From NCBI RefSeq assembly GCF_025989125.1, contig NZ_JAPDNR010000001.1, positions 7,614,087-7,678,086 on the forward strand: a stretch of DNA of 64,000 nucleotides. The letters are read 5' to 3'. The DNA is from Chitinophaga nivalis (GTDB taxonomy: Bacteria > Bacteroidota > Bacteroidia > Chitinophagales > Chitinophagaceae). Below are positions 42,373-53,200 of the stretch, in pieces (position 1 is the first letter of the stretch; each line of letters starts with the position of its first letter). Made by a program: the position numbers and the translations under genes. Below the pieces are notes generated by a model. It was given only the letters and a program-made list of their open reading frames with translations, ran no database searches and was not told the origin of the DNA.

Positions 42373-44373
42373 ATGTGTTTACTTAGATTTCTGCCTGTGG
42401 CTTCAGGTATATATTTGCTTATTGCCGGGAACGCCGTTGCGCAGACAACAACCAAAGACACGTTACGGGAAGTACGTGTAGACGCCAAACGAATACCGGC
42501 ATACATTAACCCGGTTACGCCGGTACAAACGCTTACCGGCAAAAAACTGGAACGGCTCAACAGCCTTTCCGTAGGCGATGCTATCCGTTATTTTTCCGGC
42601 GTGCAGCTAAAAGACTATGGTGGCGTTGGCGGGCTAAAAACCATCAACGTGCGCAGTATGGGCAGTCACCATACTACCGTATTCTATGATGGCATGATGA
42701 TCGGCAATGTACAGAACGGACAGGTAGACCTCAGCAAATTTTCACTCGATAATATAGCGGAAATATCTTTATACAACGGACAAAAAAACAACATCTTCCA
42801 GCCGGCCCGCGCCTTCTCCGCCGGTAACGTACTCTTTCTGCAATCCAAAATACCTGTGTTTAACGAAGGAGAAACCATACACGGTAAGGTAAGCGTTAAA
42901 ACCGGTTCTTCCGGCCTGATCAATCCCGCCATTCTGTGGCAGCAAAAGATCAATAAACGTATAACCGCCACCGTTAGTACGGAATGGATCAACGCCAATG
43001 GACGCTATAAATTTCATCTCATCGGTCCGGACTACGACTCGCTCCTGGTACGCCAGAACGGCAACGTCAACGCCTTCCGTGCAGAAGCCGCCCTCAATGG
43101 GGTATTACGCGATAGCAGCACCTGGAACCTGAAATACTATTACTATAGCTCCGCCCGCGGCTTGCCCGGCGCTACAGTAGCCGGCCACTATACCTATGGG
43201 CAGCACCTGAAAGACCAGGACATGTTCGCACAGGGTACCTGGAGTAAAAAAATAAGCCGCAAATACAGCATTATGGCGAATGTGAAGTATAGCAACTTCT
43301 ACAATGTATATACTGATCCGGAGTACCTGAACGAAGCAGGGTTTCTCCAGAACCGTTATCTGCAGCAGGAAGTATACGCCTCCCTCGCCAACAAATATAC
43401 CTTTACACCGTGGTGGGAAGCCTCCCTCTCCGGTGATGTCATCGTCAATACCCTGAACGCCAACATCCAACGGTTTCCTTATCCCTCCCGCTATACCGGG
43501 CTCGTATCGCTCGCCAGCAGATGGCACTTCAAACGTTTTGAAATGCAGGGAAACCTCCTGGCTACTCTCGTGAATGAATCGGTGAAAGCCTACGAAGGCG
43601 CCGGCAATAAAAGAGAATATACGCCTGCCATTTCGGTTGCCTGGCAGCCATTGGCGCACCAGAATCTTTGGCTGCGGGCGTTCTATAAGAATATATTCCG
43701 GATGCCTACCTTTAACGACCTGTATTATACCTACATCGGCAACAACAACCTGCGCCCGGAATATGTAAAACACTATGACGCCGGGTTCACCTATACCAAA
43801 GCATTCCGTGGCAGCTGGCAATACCTGTCCATACAGGCAGATGCCTACTATATAAAAGCAACGGATAAAATTGTGGCGGTACCTGCTGCCAACCTCTTCG
43901 GATGGTCGATGATGAACCTCGGACAGGTCATCATCAAAGGTACCGATGTGAACATCAACAGTGCCTGGATGCCCATACGTGACGTGATGCTGAACCTGGC
44001 ACTCACGTATACCTACCAGGATGCACGGGACAGAACCACCGGTAAAAATGCCTTTAACTATGGTGCACAGATTCCCTACACACCCTGGCATAGCGGAACT
44101 TTCCTCGCCGGCATCGACTGGAAAGCACTCACCCTCAACTACAGTTTTATCTATACCGGCGAACGGTATAATCAGATAGGCAATAATGAAGATAATTACG
44201 TACAGCCCTGGTATACCAGCGATATATCTGCTTCCTGGTCACTGCAGCAAGGTGCGTATCAATATAAACTGACAGGAGAATTAAATAACCTGCTGAACCA
44301 GCAATACGATGTAATTGCCAACTTCCCCATGCCGGGACGCAATTACAGGGTAACGCTCAGTGTTCATTTTTAA
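42373..44373 (+). CDS. btuB: BtuB-like TonB-dependent cobalamin receptor
   Basis: This 666-residue outer-membrane receptor has a signal peptide ending N-A-V-A-Q and the plug opening L-R-E-V-R-V-D-A-K-R-I. Plug motifs I-N-V-R-S-M-G-S-H-H-T-T-V-F-Y-D-G and I-A-E-I-S-L-Y-N-G-Q are followed by a barrel ending in V-T-L-S-V-H-F. Its direct position behind a cobalamin riboswitch and before a BtuG-like lipoprotein makes B12 or a corrinoid the expected substrate. It has no N-terminal extension, as is normal for BtuB. Confidence 0.93.
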   Translation: MCLLRFLPVASGIYLLIAGNAVAQTTTKDTLREVRVDAKRIPAYINPVTPVQTLTGKKLERLNSLSVGDAIRYFSGVQLKDYGGVGGLKTINVRSMGSHHTTVFYDGMMIGNVQNGQVDLSKFSLDNIAEISLYNGQKNNIFQPARAFSAGNVLFLQSKIPVFNEGETIHGKVSVKTGSSGLINPAILWQQKINKRITATVSTEWINANGRYKFHLIGPDYDSLLVRQNGNVNAFRAEAALNGVLRDSSTWNLKYYYYSSARGLPGATVAGHYTYGQHLKDQDMFAQGTWSKKISRKYSIMANVKYSNFYNVYTDPEYLNEAGFLQNRYLQQEVYASLANKYTFTPWWEASLSGDVIVNTLNANIQRFPYPSRYTGLVSLASRWHFKRFEMQGNLLATLVNESVKAYEGAGNKREYTPAISVAWQPLAHQNLWLRAFYKNIFRMPTFNDLYYTYIGNNNLRPEYVKHYDAGFTYTKAFRGSWQYLSIQADAYYIKATDKIVAVPAANLFGWSMMNLGQVIIKGTDVNINSAWMPIRDVMLNLALTYTYQDARDRTTGKNAFNYGAQIPYTPWHSGTFLAGIDWKALTLNYSFIYTGERYNQIGNNEDNYVQPWYTSDISASWSLQQGAYQYKLTGELNNLLNQQYDVIANFPMPGRNYRVTLSVHF

Positions 44374-44377
44374 TATC

Positions 44378-45493
44378 ATGCATATGCAAAGATTACTGGT
44401 CTGCTGCTTACTCATCATACTATCTGCCGGCTGCAGAAAGGATATGCCAAGGCCAACCATCGCCTACAAAGATATTCCGGGCTTCTCCCGGAATACCGAT
44501 GGAAAAACCACGGTGAAAGGATTTTATCTGCTCAATGAAGGCAACATGAACATGAATAAATCCTCACTGGACTATGTGGATCTCATCAATGGCCGGTATA
44601 TCCGCAAAATGTACGAAGCTAAAAATACCACTATCGTAAAGGGTTTGGGAGATGTCGGCAACGATCTTCGCATATACGGCAGCAAACTATATGCAGTCAT
44701 CAACAACTCCAATAAGGTAGAAGTGATGGATGCCGCCACTACGCGGGTACTGAAACAGATTCCTATCCGCCAGAGCCGGTATGTGGTATTTTATAAAGAC
44801 AATGCCTACGTTACTTCCAATGAAGGTTACGTAGCCATTATTGATACCGCCACACTCAACGAAACCGGCCGCATTCCTACCGGCCGCAATCCGGAACAGA
44901 TGGCGATTATCGGCAACAGATTATATGTGGCCAACTCCGGTGGGTATAGTCCGCCTAACTATGAACGCACCGTTTCGGTGATCAACCTCGACACGCGACA
45001 GGAACTGAAACGTATTGATGTAGCGATCAACCTGCATCGCCTGGCGGTAGATGAGGAAGGAGATTTGTATGTTACCTCCCGGGGCGACTACTACACCATC
45101 CCTTCCCGCCTGTATGTCGTAGATACTAAAACAGATAAGGTAAAAAAAGAGTTCCCGATTGGCGCCAGCAACCTGGTCATCCACAACGGACTGGCTTATA
45201 TTTACTGTGTGGAGTGGAGCCATATCACGCATAAAAATACCATCACCTATTCCCTCATTGATGTAAAAACAGAACAGCTGCTCGACAGAAAATTCATCAC
45301 CGACGGCACAGATAAGGAAATCACCATTCCGTATGGCATCGCGGTAGATCCGGATACAGAAGATGTATTTGTAACGGATGCCCTGAATTATGTGACACCT
45401 GGTTTCCTGTACTGTTTTGATAAGAACGGAAAAAAGAAATGGCGGATGGGAACTGGTGATATTCCTGCACACTTTGCTTTTGTAAAACAATAA
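44378..45493 (+). CDS. btuG: BtuG-like YncE/DUF5074 beta-propeller lipoprotein
   Basis: This 371-residue lipoprotein starts at the ATG at 44378, 4 bp after btuB. The lipobox is S-A-G-C (Cys near 19). The body has repeated blade motifs such as Y-V-V-F-Y-K-D-N-A-Y-V-T-S, I-D-T-A-T-L-N-E-T-G-R-I-P-T-G-R-N-P-E-Q-M and L-Y-V-A-N-S-G-G, a seven-blade YncE-type propeller. In Bacteroides the propeller lipoprotein BtuG binds B12 very tightly and caps BtuB. Size, fold and gene order fit that role here, although sequence identity cannot be measured by eye. Confidence 0.85.
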   Translation: MHMQRLLVCCLLIILSAGCRKDMPRPTIAYKDIPGFSRNTDGKTTVKGFYLLNEGNMNMNKSSLDYVDLINGRYIRKMYEAKNTTIVKGLGDVGNDLRIYGSKLYAVINNSNKVEVMDAATTRVLKQIPIRQSRYVVFYKDNAYVTSNEGYVAIIDTATLNETGRIPTGRNPEQMAIIGNRLYVANSGGYSPPNYERTVSVINLDTRQELKRIDVAINLHRLAVDEEGDLYVTSRGDYYTIPSRLYVVDTKTDKVKKEFPIGASNLVIHNGLAYIYCVEWSHITHKNTITYSLIDVKTEQLLDRKFITDGTDKEITIPYGIAVDPDTEDVFVTDALNYVTPGFLYCFDKNGKKKWRMGTGDIPAHFAFVKQ

Positions 45494-45521
45494 ATTATTT
45501 CATTCTTTTAAATCATTCCCA

Positions 45522-46493
45522 ATGCGATTTTCAACACCTGCGCGCATCACCTGTCTGGCCATAGCCGTTACGATGGCAGCTTGTAGTAAAAAAGAGGACA
45601 CCACACCGGAAGGCCCTGCCACACCGGATTATTTCCGGCCAGCTAATGCCAAAAGCGACGCGTACATCAACCAGATATTTGAATACAAACCAGCGCCCGG
45701 TCAGTTTACCAATGACCCTACTATTGGCAGCGCTGAAGGTGCAAAAAAATTAATTGGCGGTACAGATGCGTTGGTATCATTAGGCGCCTTCGGTGGCTAT
45801 GTTACCTTTGGCTTCGACCACTCTATTGAAAACAAAGCAGGATATGACCTGGGCACTGTGGGCAATCCGTTAGTGAATACCGGCATGGAATGGTCTGAAC
45901 CCGGCATTGTAATGGTGATGCAGGACCTCAATGGTAATGGCAAACCGGATGATGGCGAATGGTATGAACTCGCCGGCAGTGAATACAATGCAGCAAGTAC
46001 AATTAAGAACTATAAAATCACCTATTACAATCCGAAAACCACCACGGCTACGGATGTACTGTGGAAAGATAACCAGGGCAAGAGCGGATACGTATTAGCC
46101 AATACGTACCACCCTCAATCCTATTTCCCGGAATTTGCAGCCGGACAGGAATCTATCGTATTTGAAGGTACCCTGCTGGCCAACACTTTTCAAAAACCAA
46201 AGGGCCTGTTCATCAATACCCCGCTTGCCTGGGGTTACGCGGATAATGGTTCCAAAGAGTTAATAGATATGCGCAATAACGGAGAAACCGGTTACAACGG
46301 CTTTGATATCTCCAATGCGGTGAACAGCAAAGGTGAAAAGGTGAACCTGAAATATATCGACTTCGTGAAATTATACACCGGACAAAATTGCAATGGTAGT
46401 CTCAACGCAGATCCTGCCAAAGCAGACAGGTTGGTCGGTGAAATTTCCACGGAGATTTCCGGTGCTTTTGATGTACACGTGAAAAAGAAATAA
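45522..46493 (+). CDS. B12-locus surface lipoprotein
   Basis: This 323-residue lipoprotein has the lipobox M-A-A-C (Cys20). The body contains F-G-G-Y-V-T-F-G-F-D-H-S-I, S-E-P-G-I-V-M-V-M-Q-D-L-N-G-N-G-K-P-D-D-G-E-W-Y, and W-Y-E-L-A-G-S-E-Y. These segments recur in cell-surface proteins next to cobalamin receptors in Bacteroidota. The Asp/Asn-Gly stretch could bind calcium. It is 28 bp behind the propeller gene in the riboswitch operon. A role in binding corrinoids or their protein complexes is likely but unproven. Confidence 0.75.
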   Translation: MRFSTPARITCLAIAVTMAACSKKEDTTPEGPATPDYFRPANAKSDAYINQIFEYKPAPGQFTNDPTIGSAEGAKKLIGGTDALVSLGAFGGYVTFGFDHSIENKAGYDLGTVGNPLVNTGMEWSEPGIVMVMQDLNGNGKPDDGEWYELAGSEYNAASTIKNYKITYYNPKTTTATDVLWKDNQGKSGYVLANTYHPQSYFPEFAAGQESIVFEGTLLANTFQKPKGLFINTPLAWGYADNGSKELIDMRNNGETGYNGFDISNAVNSKGEKVNLKYIDFVKLYTGQNCNGSLNADPAKADRLVGEISTEISGAFDVHVKKK

Positions 46494-46509
46494 CTAATCT
46501 ATCCTTGAT

Positions 46510-46543
46510 GCCCCGGACCGGCTGCCTGTCAGCTATCCGGGGC
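46510..46543 (+). terminator. Hairpin after the B12 operon, possible terminator
   Basis: An 8-bp GC-rich stem (GCCCCGGA at 46510-46517, TCCGGGGC at 46536-46543) follows the last gene of the operon by 17 bp. It lacks a T-tract. Confidence 0.45.
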
Positions 46544-46747
46544 CAACCCCTCTCTCAGTTTCCTGCCCCGATATTCGTCCGAATGTCTTTAATTTGCAAC
46601 TTCATTTACGGTAGTTTTTAGTGTTGAAAACCCGCTGCCTCATGAAATAAGTCGTTGTAGTCATAATGCTGCTTCGCTCATCTTTTCTTGTCCGCGCATC
46701 TTCACCTGACAGCTACCTGATTATTTCTTTACCTATTGTAATTGTGT

Positions 46748-49700
46748 ATGTGCTGGTTAAGTCGCCGGTTAGGCTTTTTTATTTTCTTGTTGGCAGGTTG
46801 TCTGCATGGTTTTTCGCAGAGTACAGATATTTTTAGTAAGCTTAATTTGCCCCAGGTAATTCCTCCTACGGCCAATGCTTTTTCCTTGGGGAAATACGGC
46901 TTTTTCCCGGTATCGATGGCTACGGGTACTGTGAACGTATCTATTCCTATATACGAAATCAAACAAGGTAGTTTATCGGTGCCGATAGATATCTCCTACC
47001 ATACGTCTGGTATTAAAGTACCCCAGGAAGCTTCCTGGGTAGGCCTGGGATGGGCGCTGAATGCAGGGGGGATGATATCAAGATCGCTGAGAGGGTTGCC
47101 TGATGATCATATGTTTGGTTATTTAAAGTTCCTGCCGCCAACTGTGAAAGAACTCAAAGAAAATCCAGACGATTATCACAAGTTCAATAGTCTTGTCATT
47201 GGTCAGAAAGATCCCAATCCTGATTTATACGTTTACAATGTAGGTGGCTATAGCGGAAAATTCACCTACAACCGGAATAAGGAAATCATGCTGATACCGC
47301 ATGATGATATCAAAATTTCCACTAGCGATGGGCGTTCTTTTCAAATGATAGACAAAAATGGGGTAGAATACCTTTTCCAGGATGCAGAAAAAGCCACCTA
47401 TGAAACCGGATTTTCCATTGTCTCTTATTCTTCGGCATGGCTAGTCTCTAAAATAATCTCTGCAGATAAAACAGATACTATCCATTTCAGTTATAGCAAT
47501 GAATATGCACAGGAAGTAGGCAATACATCTTTTATTCAGATAGTTGGCGCCGGTACCAGTAAGGAACCCAGCAGAACGGAAAGCCAGTCAGAAACAGTTA
47601 CCAACGGCACCTCTATGCCCATCATACTGAAAGAAATTACCTATAAAACAGGCAAAGTAGTATTCGTTCCCCTGAGCGACAGGAAGGATGGTCCCAATTC
47701 CAGACTTACACAAATAGATATATACAGTAGGGATGCTGACAACTGGCAGCAATTAAAAAGTTTCAAGTTAAGCTATGATTATTTTACCACTCCTTATTCA
47801 GATCCTCAATTAACTTTCAATTATCGTTTACGGCTGTTATCATTACAGGAATTCGGACAAAATGATACACTGATAAAAAAACATCGGTTTGAATATGAAG
47901 GTGATCATTTACCTTCTACTAAAAGTAATGCACAGGATTATTTTGGTTTTTACAACGGTCAGGAAGCAAATCGTAACCTGATTGAGAAGAAAAAGGTAAA
48001 ATTCCTAGGCTATGATTTTGAAGTAGGTGGAGCTAATAAAACACCTTCCCCCAATCATATGATGACAGGCATGCTGAAACGGGTACACTACCCCACTCAG
48101 GGTTACACAGAATTTGAATTTGAACCACACCGTATAAGAAGAAACCAAAATATCATGGAAGAAACTGCGGAACAAGTCATTGCAAAGGGTCCAGGCGGGA
48201 AAATAAATCCTAACATTGTAAAAAAACAATTTACAGCAGATAAAGGAGGGATGGGAAAAATAACCATCCGCCTAAGTAAATACCCTCCCAACCTCATATG
48301 CGATGATCCTGCACCTCAGGTGACCTTTGGTGAAATCACGGATCTAATGCCTCGTTCCTGGGTACATCAGGGGGACTATTCCAAAGATATTATACTGACA
48401 GAAGAAATCTACATCCAGGCTGGAACTACTTATGAATTGACGGCACGAGCCTGTGGTACCGATACCGTACAAGCGTATATTAGTATCACCTGGCAATATG
48501 AAACCCCACAACCTGGTTATTTGAATGGCGGCGGAATTCGGATAAAAAACATCGCTTCTTATGATATAAATGGCAGTAAAGTCAATGAAGAGTCCTATGT
48601 ATATGGGGCAAGAGAAGATGGTCTAGGGCAATTAATTTTTCCAGAACACCGGATTTATGAAAACTATTTCCAGAGAATTTTCGAAGTTAAATTCCCTTAT
48701 AATGAATTAAGTTGTGAATCTTCATTCCTTACCAATCGTATTTACACCGAAAATAGCATCTCTCCGATAGCCACCTTTCAGGGTAGCCCTATTGTATATA
48801 GTCAGGTGAAAAAAAATTTCAAAGATTATAAAAACAATCGCAATGCTGCCTTCAGTATTTATAATTACCGGGTAGTACCTATAACCAGTATGTATATCGA
48901 CGAATATAGCTCCAATCGGAATACAATTGCCAATGAAGAATGGGAAAATGGAACTTTATTATCCGAAAAGCATTATAAACAGGAACAAGACACTTTCAAA
49001 CTGGTGAAAGCTATAGAAAACGATTATAATTTTTTCAGGCAGCAAATCAGTACAGATCTCATGATTTCTCCTAAAATGACGGTGATCCGCAAAGGATGCC
49101 TTTTGCCAGAGGCTCCAACCAGAGGAGGAATATTCTATTTTACCTATACAGAGAAAGATATCGTCTCCTGGTGCTATCGCCCGGTAAAAACCACCACTAC
49201 CCACTACGGCGACAACCAGGAAGCATTAACCACCATACAGGATTTCAGCTACAAACCGCAAGGGCATTTATTTCCGACGATGATCACCCGACAAACCAGT
49301 AAGGCCGATATCATCCGGACCCAGATTGATTATCCGGACGAATACATCAGCCTGGGGCTGGATAGCACCGGTGTCTATAAAAAGATGTCCGATCAGCACA
49401 TGATCGGTATTCCATTACGGACCCAGGTAACCCGCGCTGGTAAGCAATTGTCGACACAAATGATCGCTTTTAAAACCTGGCCATTGCCCAATACACCGAT
49501 ATTACCGGAAGCCACTTACGAATCAACAGGTAATGATCCGATGGAAAAAGTGACCACCATCCTGCGATATGATTCCTCTGGTAATGTGATGGAAAGTCTT
49601 TCCCGCGATGGTATCCGCAATACCACGCTGTGGAATTATAATCAGGCATTCCCGGTGGCCGTCATTAAAAATGCGGCCAGTACTGATGTCGCGTATACCA

Positions 49701-50194
49701 GCTTTGAGACAACCGACAACGGTAACTGGAACGTAGCTACCACCGCTACTACCGGAAAAGCTTACAGTGGTAACAAGTACTTTATCATGACGACTGCCGG
49801 TATTGAAAAAACAGGTCTCGACAACCAGAAAACGTATACCGTTTCGTATTGGACATCTAATAATACAGCTTTTAATATACCCGGTACCGTTAGTACCAGT
49901 CAGGATAAAACCGTGCGGGGCTGGCGTTATTTCTCCCATACTGTAAAGGGCGTGAATACGCTTAAAATCACCGGCAGCGGCAACATCGACGAGCTCCGGT
50001 TATACCCTGCCAATAGTACCATGCGTACCTACACCTATGAACCGGGAGTTGGCATGACAAGCCAATGTGACGAACAGGATAACATTATCTTTTATGAATA
50101 TGATAACAACAGCCGTTTAAAAGCCATCCTGGATCAGGATAAAAATATACTGAAACAAATAGACTATCAATATCAACAACCTATTACCCGGTAA
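46748..50194 (+). CDS. Large secreted Rhs/TcB-like protein
   Basis: This 1148-residue exported protein starts at the ATG at 46748; a TTG two codons upstream is also open. The signal peptide ends H-G-F-S-Q. Residues 30-110 have an SpvB/TcB-like opening (G-T-V-N-V-S-I-P-I-Y, I-S-Y-H-T-S-G-I-K-V, W-V-G-L-G-W-A-L-N-A-G-G). The C-terminal end has YD-type repeats (I-I-F-Y-E-Y-D-N-N-S-R-L) but no core motif and no toxin tip. It is encoded 12 bp before the second Rhs protein, suggesting that the two form one shell or are exported together. Confidence 0.85.
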   Translation: MCWLSRRLGFFIFLLAGCLHGFSQSTDIFSKLNLPQVIPPTANAFSLGKYGFFPVSMATGTVNVSIPIYEIKQGSLSVPIDISYHTSGIKVPQEASWVGLGWALNAGGMISRSLRGLPDDHMFGYLKFLPPTVKELKENPDDYHKFNSLVIGQKDPNPDLYVYNVGGYSGKFTYNRNKEIMLIPHDDIKISTSDGRSFQMIDKNGVEYLFQDAEKATYETGFSIVSYSSAWLVSKIISADKTDTIHFSYSNEYAQEVGNTSFIQIVGAGTSKEPSRTESQSETVTNGTSMPIILKEITYKTGKVVFVPLSDRKDGPNSRLTQIDIYSRDADNWQQLKSFKLSYDYFTTPYSDPQLTFNYRLRLLSLQEFGQNDTLIKKHRFEYEGDHLPSTKSNAQDYFGFYNGQEANRNLIEKKKVKFLGYDFEVGGANKTPSPNHMMTGMLKRVHYPTQGYTEFEFEPHRIRRNQNIMEETAEQVIAKGPGGKINPNIVKKQFTADKGGMGKITIRLSKYPPNLICDDPAPQVTFGEITDLMPRSWVHQGDYSKDIILTEEIYIQAGTTYELTARACGTDTVQAYISITWQYETPQPGYLNGGGIRIKNIASYDINGSKVNEESYVYGAREDGLGQLIFPEHRIYENYFQRIFEVKFPYNELSCESSFLTNRIYTENSISPIATFQGSPIVYSQVKKNFKDYKNNRNAAFSIYNYRVVPITSMYIDEYSSNRNTIANEEWENGTLLSEKHYKQEQDTFKLVKAIENDYNFFRQQISTDLMISPKMTVIRKGCLLPEAPTRGGIFYFTYTEKDIVSWCYRPVKTTTTHYGDNQEALTTIQDFSYKPQGHLFPTMITRQTSKADIIRTQIDYPDEYISLGLDSTGVYKKMSDQHMIGIPLRTQVTRAGKQLSTQMIAFKTWPLPNTPILPEATYESTGNDPMEKVTTILRYDSSGNVMESLSRDGIRNTTLWNYNQAFPVAVIKNAASTDVAYTSFETTDNGNWNVATTATTGKAYSGNKYFIMTTAGIEKTGLDNQKTYTVSYWTSNNTAFNIPGTVSTSQDKTVRGWRYFSHTVKGVNTLKITGSGNIDELRLYPANSTMRTYTYEPGVGMTSQCDEQDNIIFYEYDNNSRLKAILDQDKNILKQIDYQYQQPITR

Positions 50195-50206
50195 TACCTG
50201 TACCCT

Positions 50207-53200
50207 ATGTCCCGAACATGTACCTATACCAGCTGCCTGGCAGCACTATGCCTGCTTTTAGCGGGTACGCTCCGTGCGCAGAATGTACCTGCCACTCCCG
50301 GTAGTGTAGCCGCCGTACCTGTTGCCGTACCGGCCGCCTATAACACGACAATTGTTAATTACATCCGTACCTGGGAGCCGGCGATGCCCTCGACTGATGT
50401 GGCGCAGATCATCAATAGCAGCCGGACGGTAAAAGAAGTCAGGCAATCCACCCAATACTTCGACGGGCTGGGACGACCATTACAAACCGTCGCCAAAGGC
50501 ATGAGTAAAAACGGGAATGATGTGGTAGCGCCGGTAGTGTATGATGCATTGGGAAGAGAACAGTATAAATACCTGCCCTATGTGCCAAATGCCAAAGATG
50601 GTAATTTCAAAACCGATCCTTTTAATAGTCAGCGGGCATTTTATGCAGATAACACGCTCAACCCCGGCGCTAAAAATGAAACCATCTATTACAGCCAGAC
50701 AGACTTTGAAGCCTCTCCGCTGAACCGGGTATCAAAGATCTATGCGCCAGGTAATAGCTGGGCTAAAACCGGCGGGAACCACCCTGTGCAGCAACAGTAC
50801 CTGGTCAATGCATTGACGGATTCTGTAAGAAGCTGGAGCATGACGGGGAATACGCCCACCAGCGCTACGCTCTATGGCGCCGGACAGCTTTATAAAAATA
50901 TCACCATCGATGAAAATGGGTATCAGCAAATCGTCTACAAAGACAAAAGCGATCTGGTCATCCTCAAAAAAGTACAACTGGCCACAACGCCCGGCAATGG
51001 GCACATGGGTTGGTTATGCACCTACTATGTATACGATGACTGGAATAACCTGCGTTTTGTTATCCCGCCACTCGCCGTGGAAAAAATTACTACTACCTGG
51101 AATGTAGCGCCCCTGGCAGCAGAATTATGTTTTGAATATCGTTACGATGGACGTAACCGTATGACCTTTAAAAAAATACCGGGCGCCGATTCCACCGATA
51201 TGGTATACGATGTACGTGACCGGTTGGTATTTGTACAGGACGGACAACTCCGTAACACAGGTAGTGGGCAATGGCTCACCACCTTCTACGATGCGCTCAA
51301 CAGACCTGTTCAAACCGCACTCTATAAATCCAACATCCGCCGGGAAGCACTACAGACCAGTATGAACAATGCGTTGGCCAATGGCAGTACTTCCTATACG
51401 TTCCCCGGCATTTCCGAGCTGGTGGTGAATCAACATGACCGTGATAAATATATAGCGACCAACAACATCAGGATAGAACCTGGTTTTGAAACGGGTGCCA
51501 GTACCGAAATGGAGGCATTTATCAATCCTTCCCTAACCGGTGAGGTGGCCACTGTGCCTGTCTCTAATCCTTTACCGGGTATAGCTGCCGCGGATCTGAT
51601 TCCCCTTACCTATACCTTCTACGATCACTATAATTATCCAGGTGTACAGGCGGCAGTAACAGCAGATAACAATAAACCGCAGGCAGATGGGAATCCCTAT
51701 GCCATGCCCACGATCGCCTCCAATCAAACATTCGGACTCGTCACCGGTACTAAAGTTCGTATCCTCGATACGGACCAATGGCTCACCACTACTACCTATT
51801 ACAACGATCAGGCAAAAGTGTTGCAAACGATCAGCGATAACGCTGCAGGTGGTAAAGAAACACTTACGTTCCTGTATGACTTCAATGGAAAGGTATTAAG
51901 TACCTATCAACGGCATACCCATCCGGCCAGTAGTGCCACGCCACAAACAACGTTGCTGACCATGATGGGATATGACGATGCCGGCCGGTTGAAAACAATC
52001 AAAAAACGGGTGAATGATAACGAAAGCCTGGAAAGAACCATTGCTACCAACGACTATGATGAGTTAGGACAAATGAAAACCAAACAGCTGGGCATACAGA
52101 AAAACAGTCCGCCACTGGAACAGTTATCCTATGAATACAACATCCGGGGCTGGTTAAAAAGCATCAACAAAGATTACCTGAACAATGGCGGCAGTGGCGC
52201 TCACTTCGGCCAGGAACTCAGCTATGATAATGGTTTCCGCGACAAGTCCTTCAATGGTAATATCAGCGGTATCCGTTGGAAAGGTTGGAATGATCCGTTG
52301 CCAAGAGCATACGGTTATAATTATGATGCGAGCAATCGTTTATCCCAGGCTGATTTCAGTCAACAGGATGCCGGTAGCACTGCCTGGTCACAGCATAAAA
52401 TAAACTATTCTGTACCCTGGATTAATTATGATGCCAATGGCAACATCACCAAAATGGCGCAGAAAGGTATGGATGGCACCAGTATTGTGCCGTTGGATCA
52501 GCTGACCTATACGTATCTGCCTAATAGTAATAAGCTCGCCACCGTATATGACACCAGTGGTGTAACCACTACCTTAGGCGATTTTAAGAACGGAAAAAAC
52601 ACGGGTAATGATTATGACTATGACCGGAATGGTAACCTCACCAAAGACCTTAATAAAGCCATTTCCAGTATCGCCTATAATCACCTGAACCTTCCGGTAC
52701 TGATCACGATGGATAACAAAGGTACTGTGGCTTATCAATACGACGCATCCGGCAATAAGGTAAAAAAGATCGTTACCGATAAAACCAGATCACCTTTTAC
52801 CACCACCACCACCAGTTACATCAATGGCTTCGTTTACCAGAATGATACCCTACAATTCTTTGGTCACGAAGAAGGCCGGATACGGCTTGCGTATAAAGCC
52901 GGGCAGGCACCTGCTTATGTATATGACTATTTTGTAAAAGATCACCTGAACAATACGCGCCTGGTACTCACCGAACAACGCGATTTTTCTATCTATGCCG
53001 CTACGATGGAAACACCGGCAGCAGCCAAAGAATCTCAATTCTTCAGTAACATCGATGACACCCGTGTACCCAAACCGGTAGGCTATCCGGCAGATGATGC
53101 CGCCACCACTCAAAACGAATCTGTTGCCAGGCTAACCGCTAAAAATGGAGGTAAAAAGATTGGTCCTTCCATTGTATTACGCGTGATGGCCGGCGACTCC

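Noticed and set aside
43105..44091. Long open frame (328 codons) on the minus strand inside btuB
   Set aside because: It is antisense to a well-supported TonB receptor; its translation has no domain character and its composition is that of a complementary-strand shadow.
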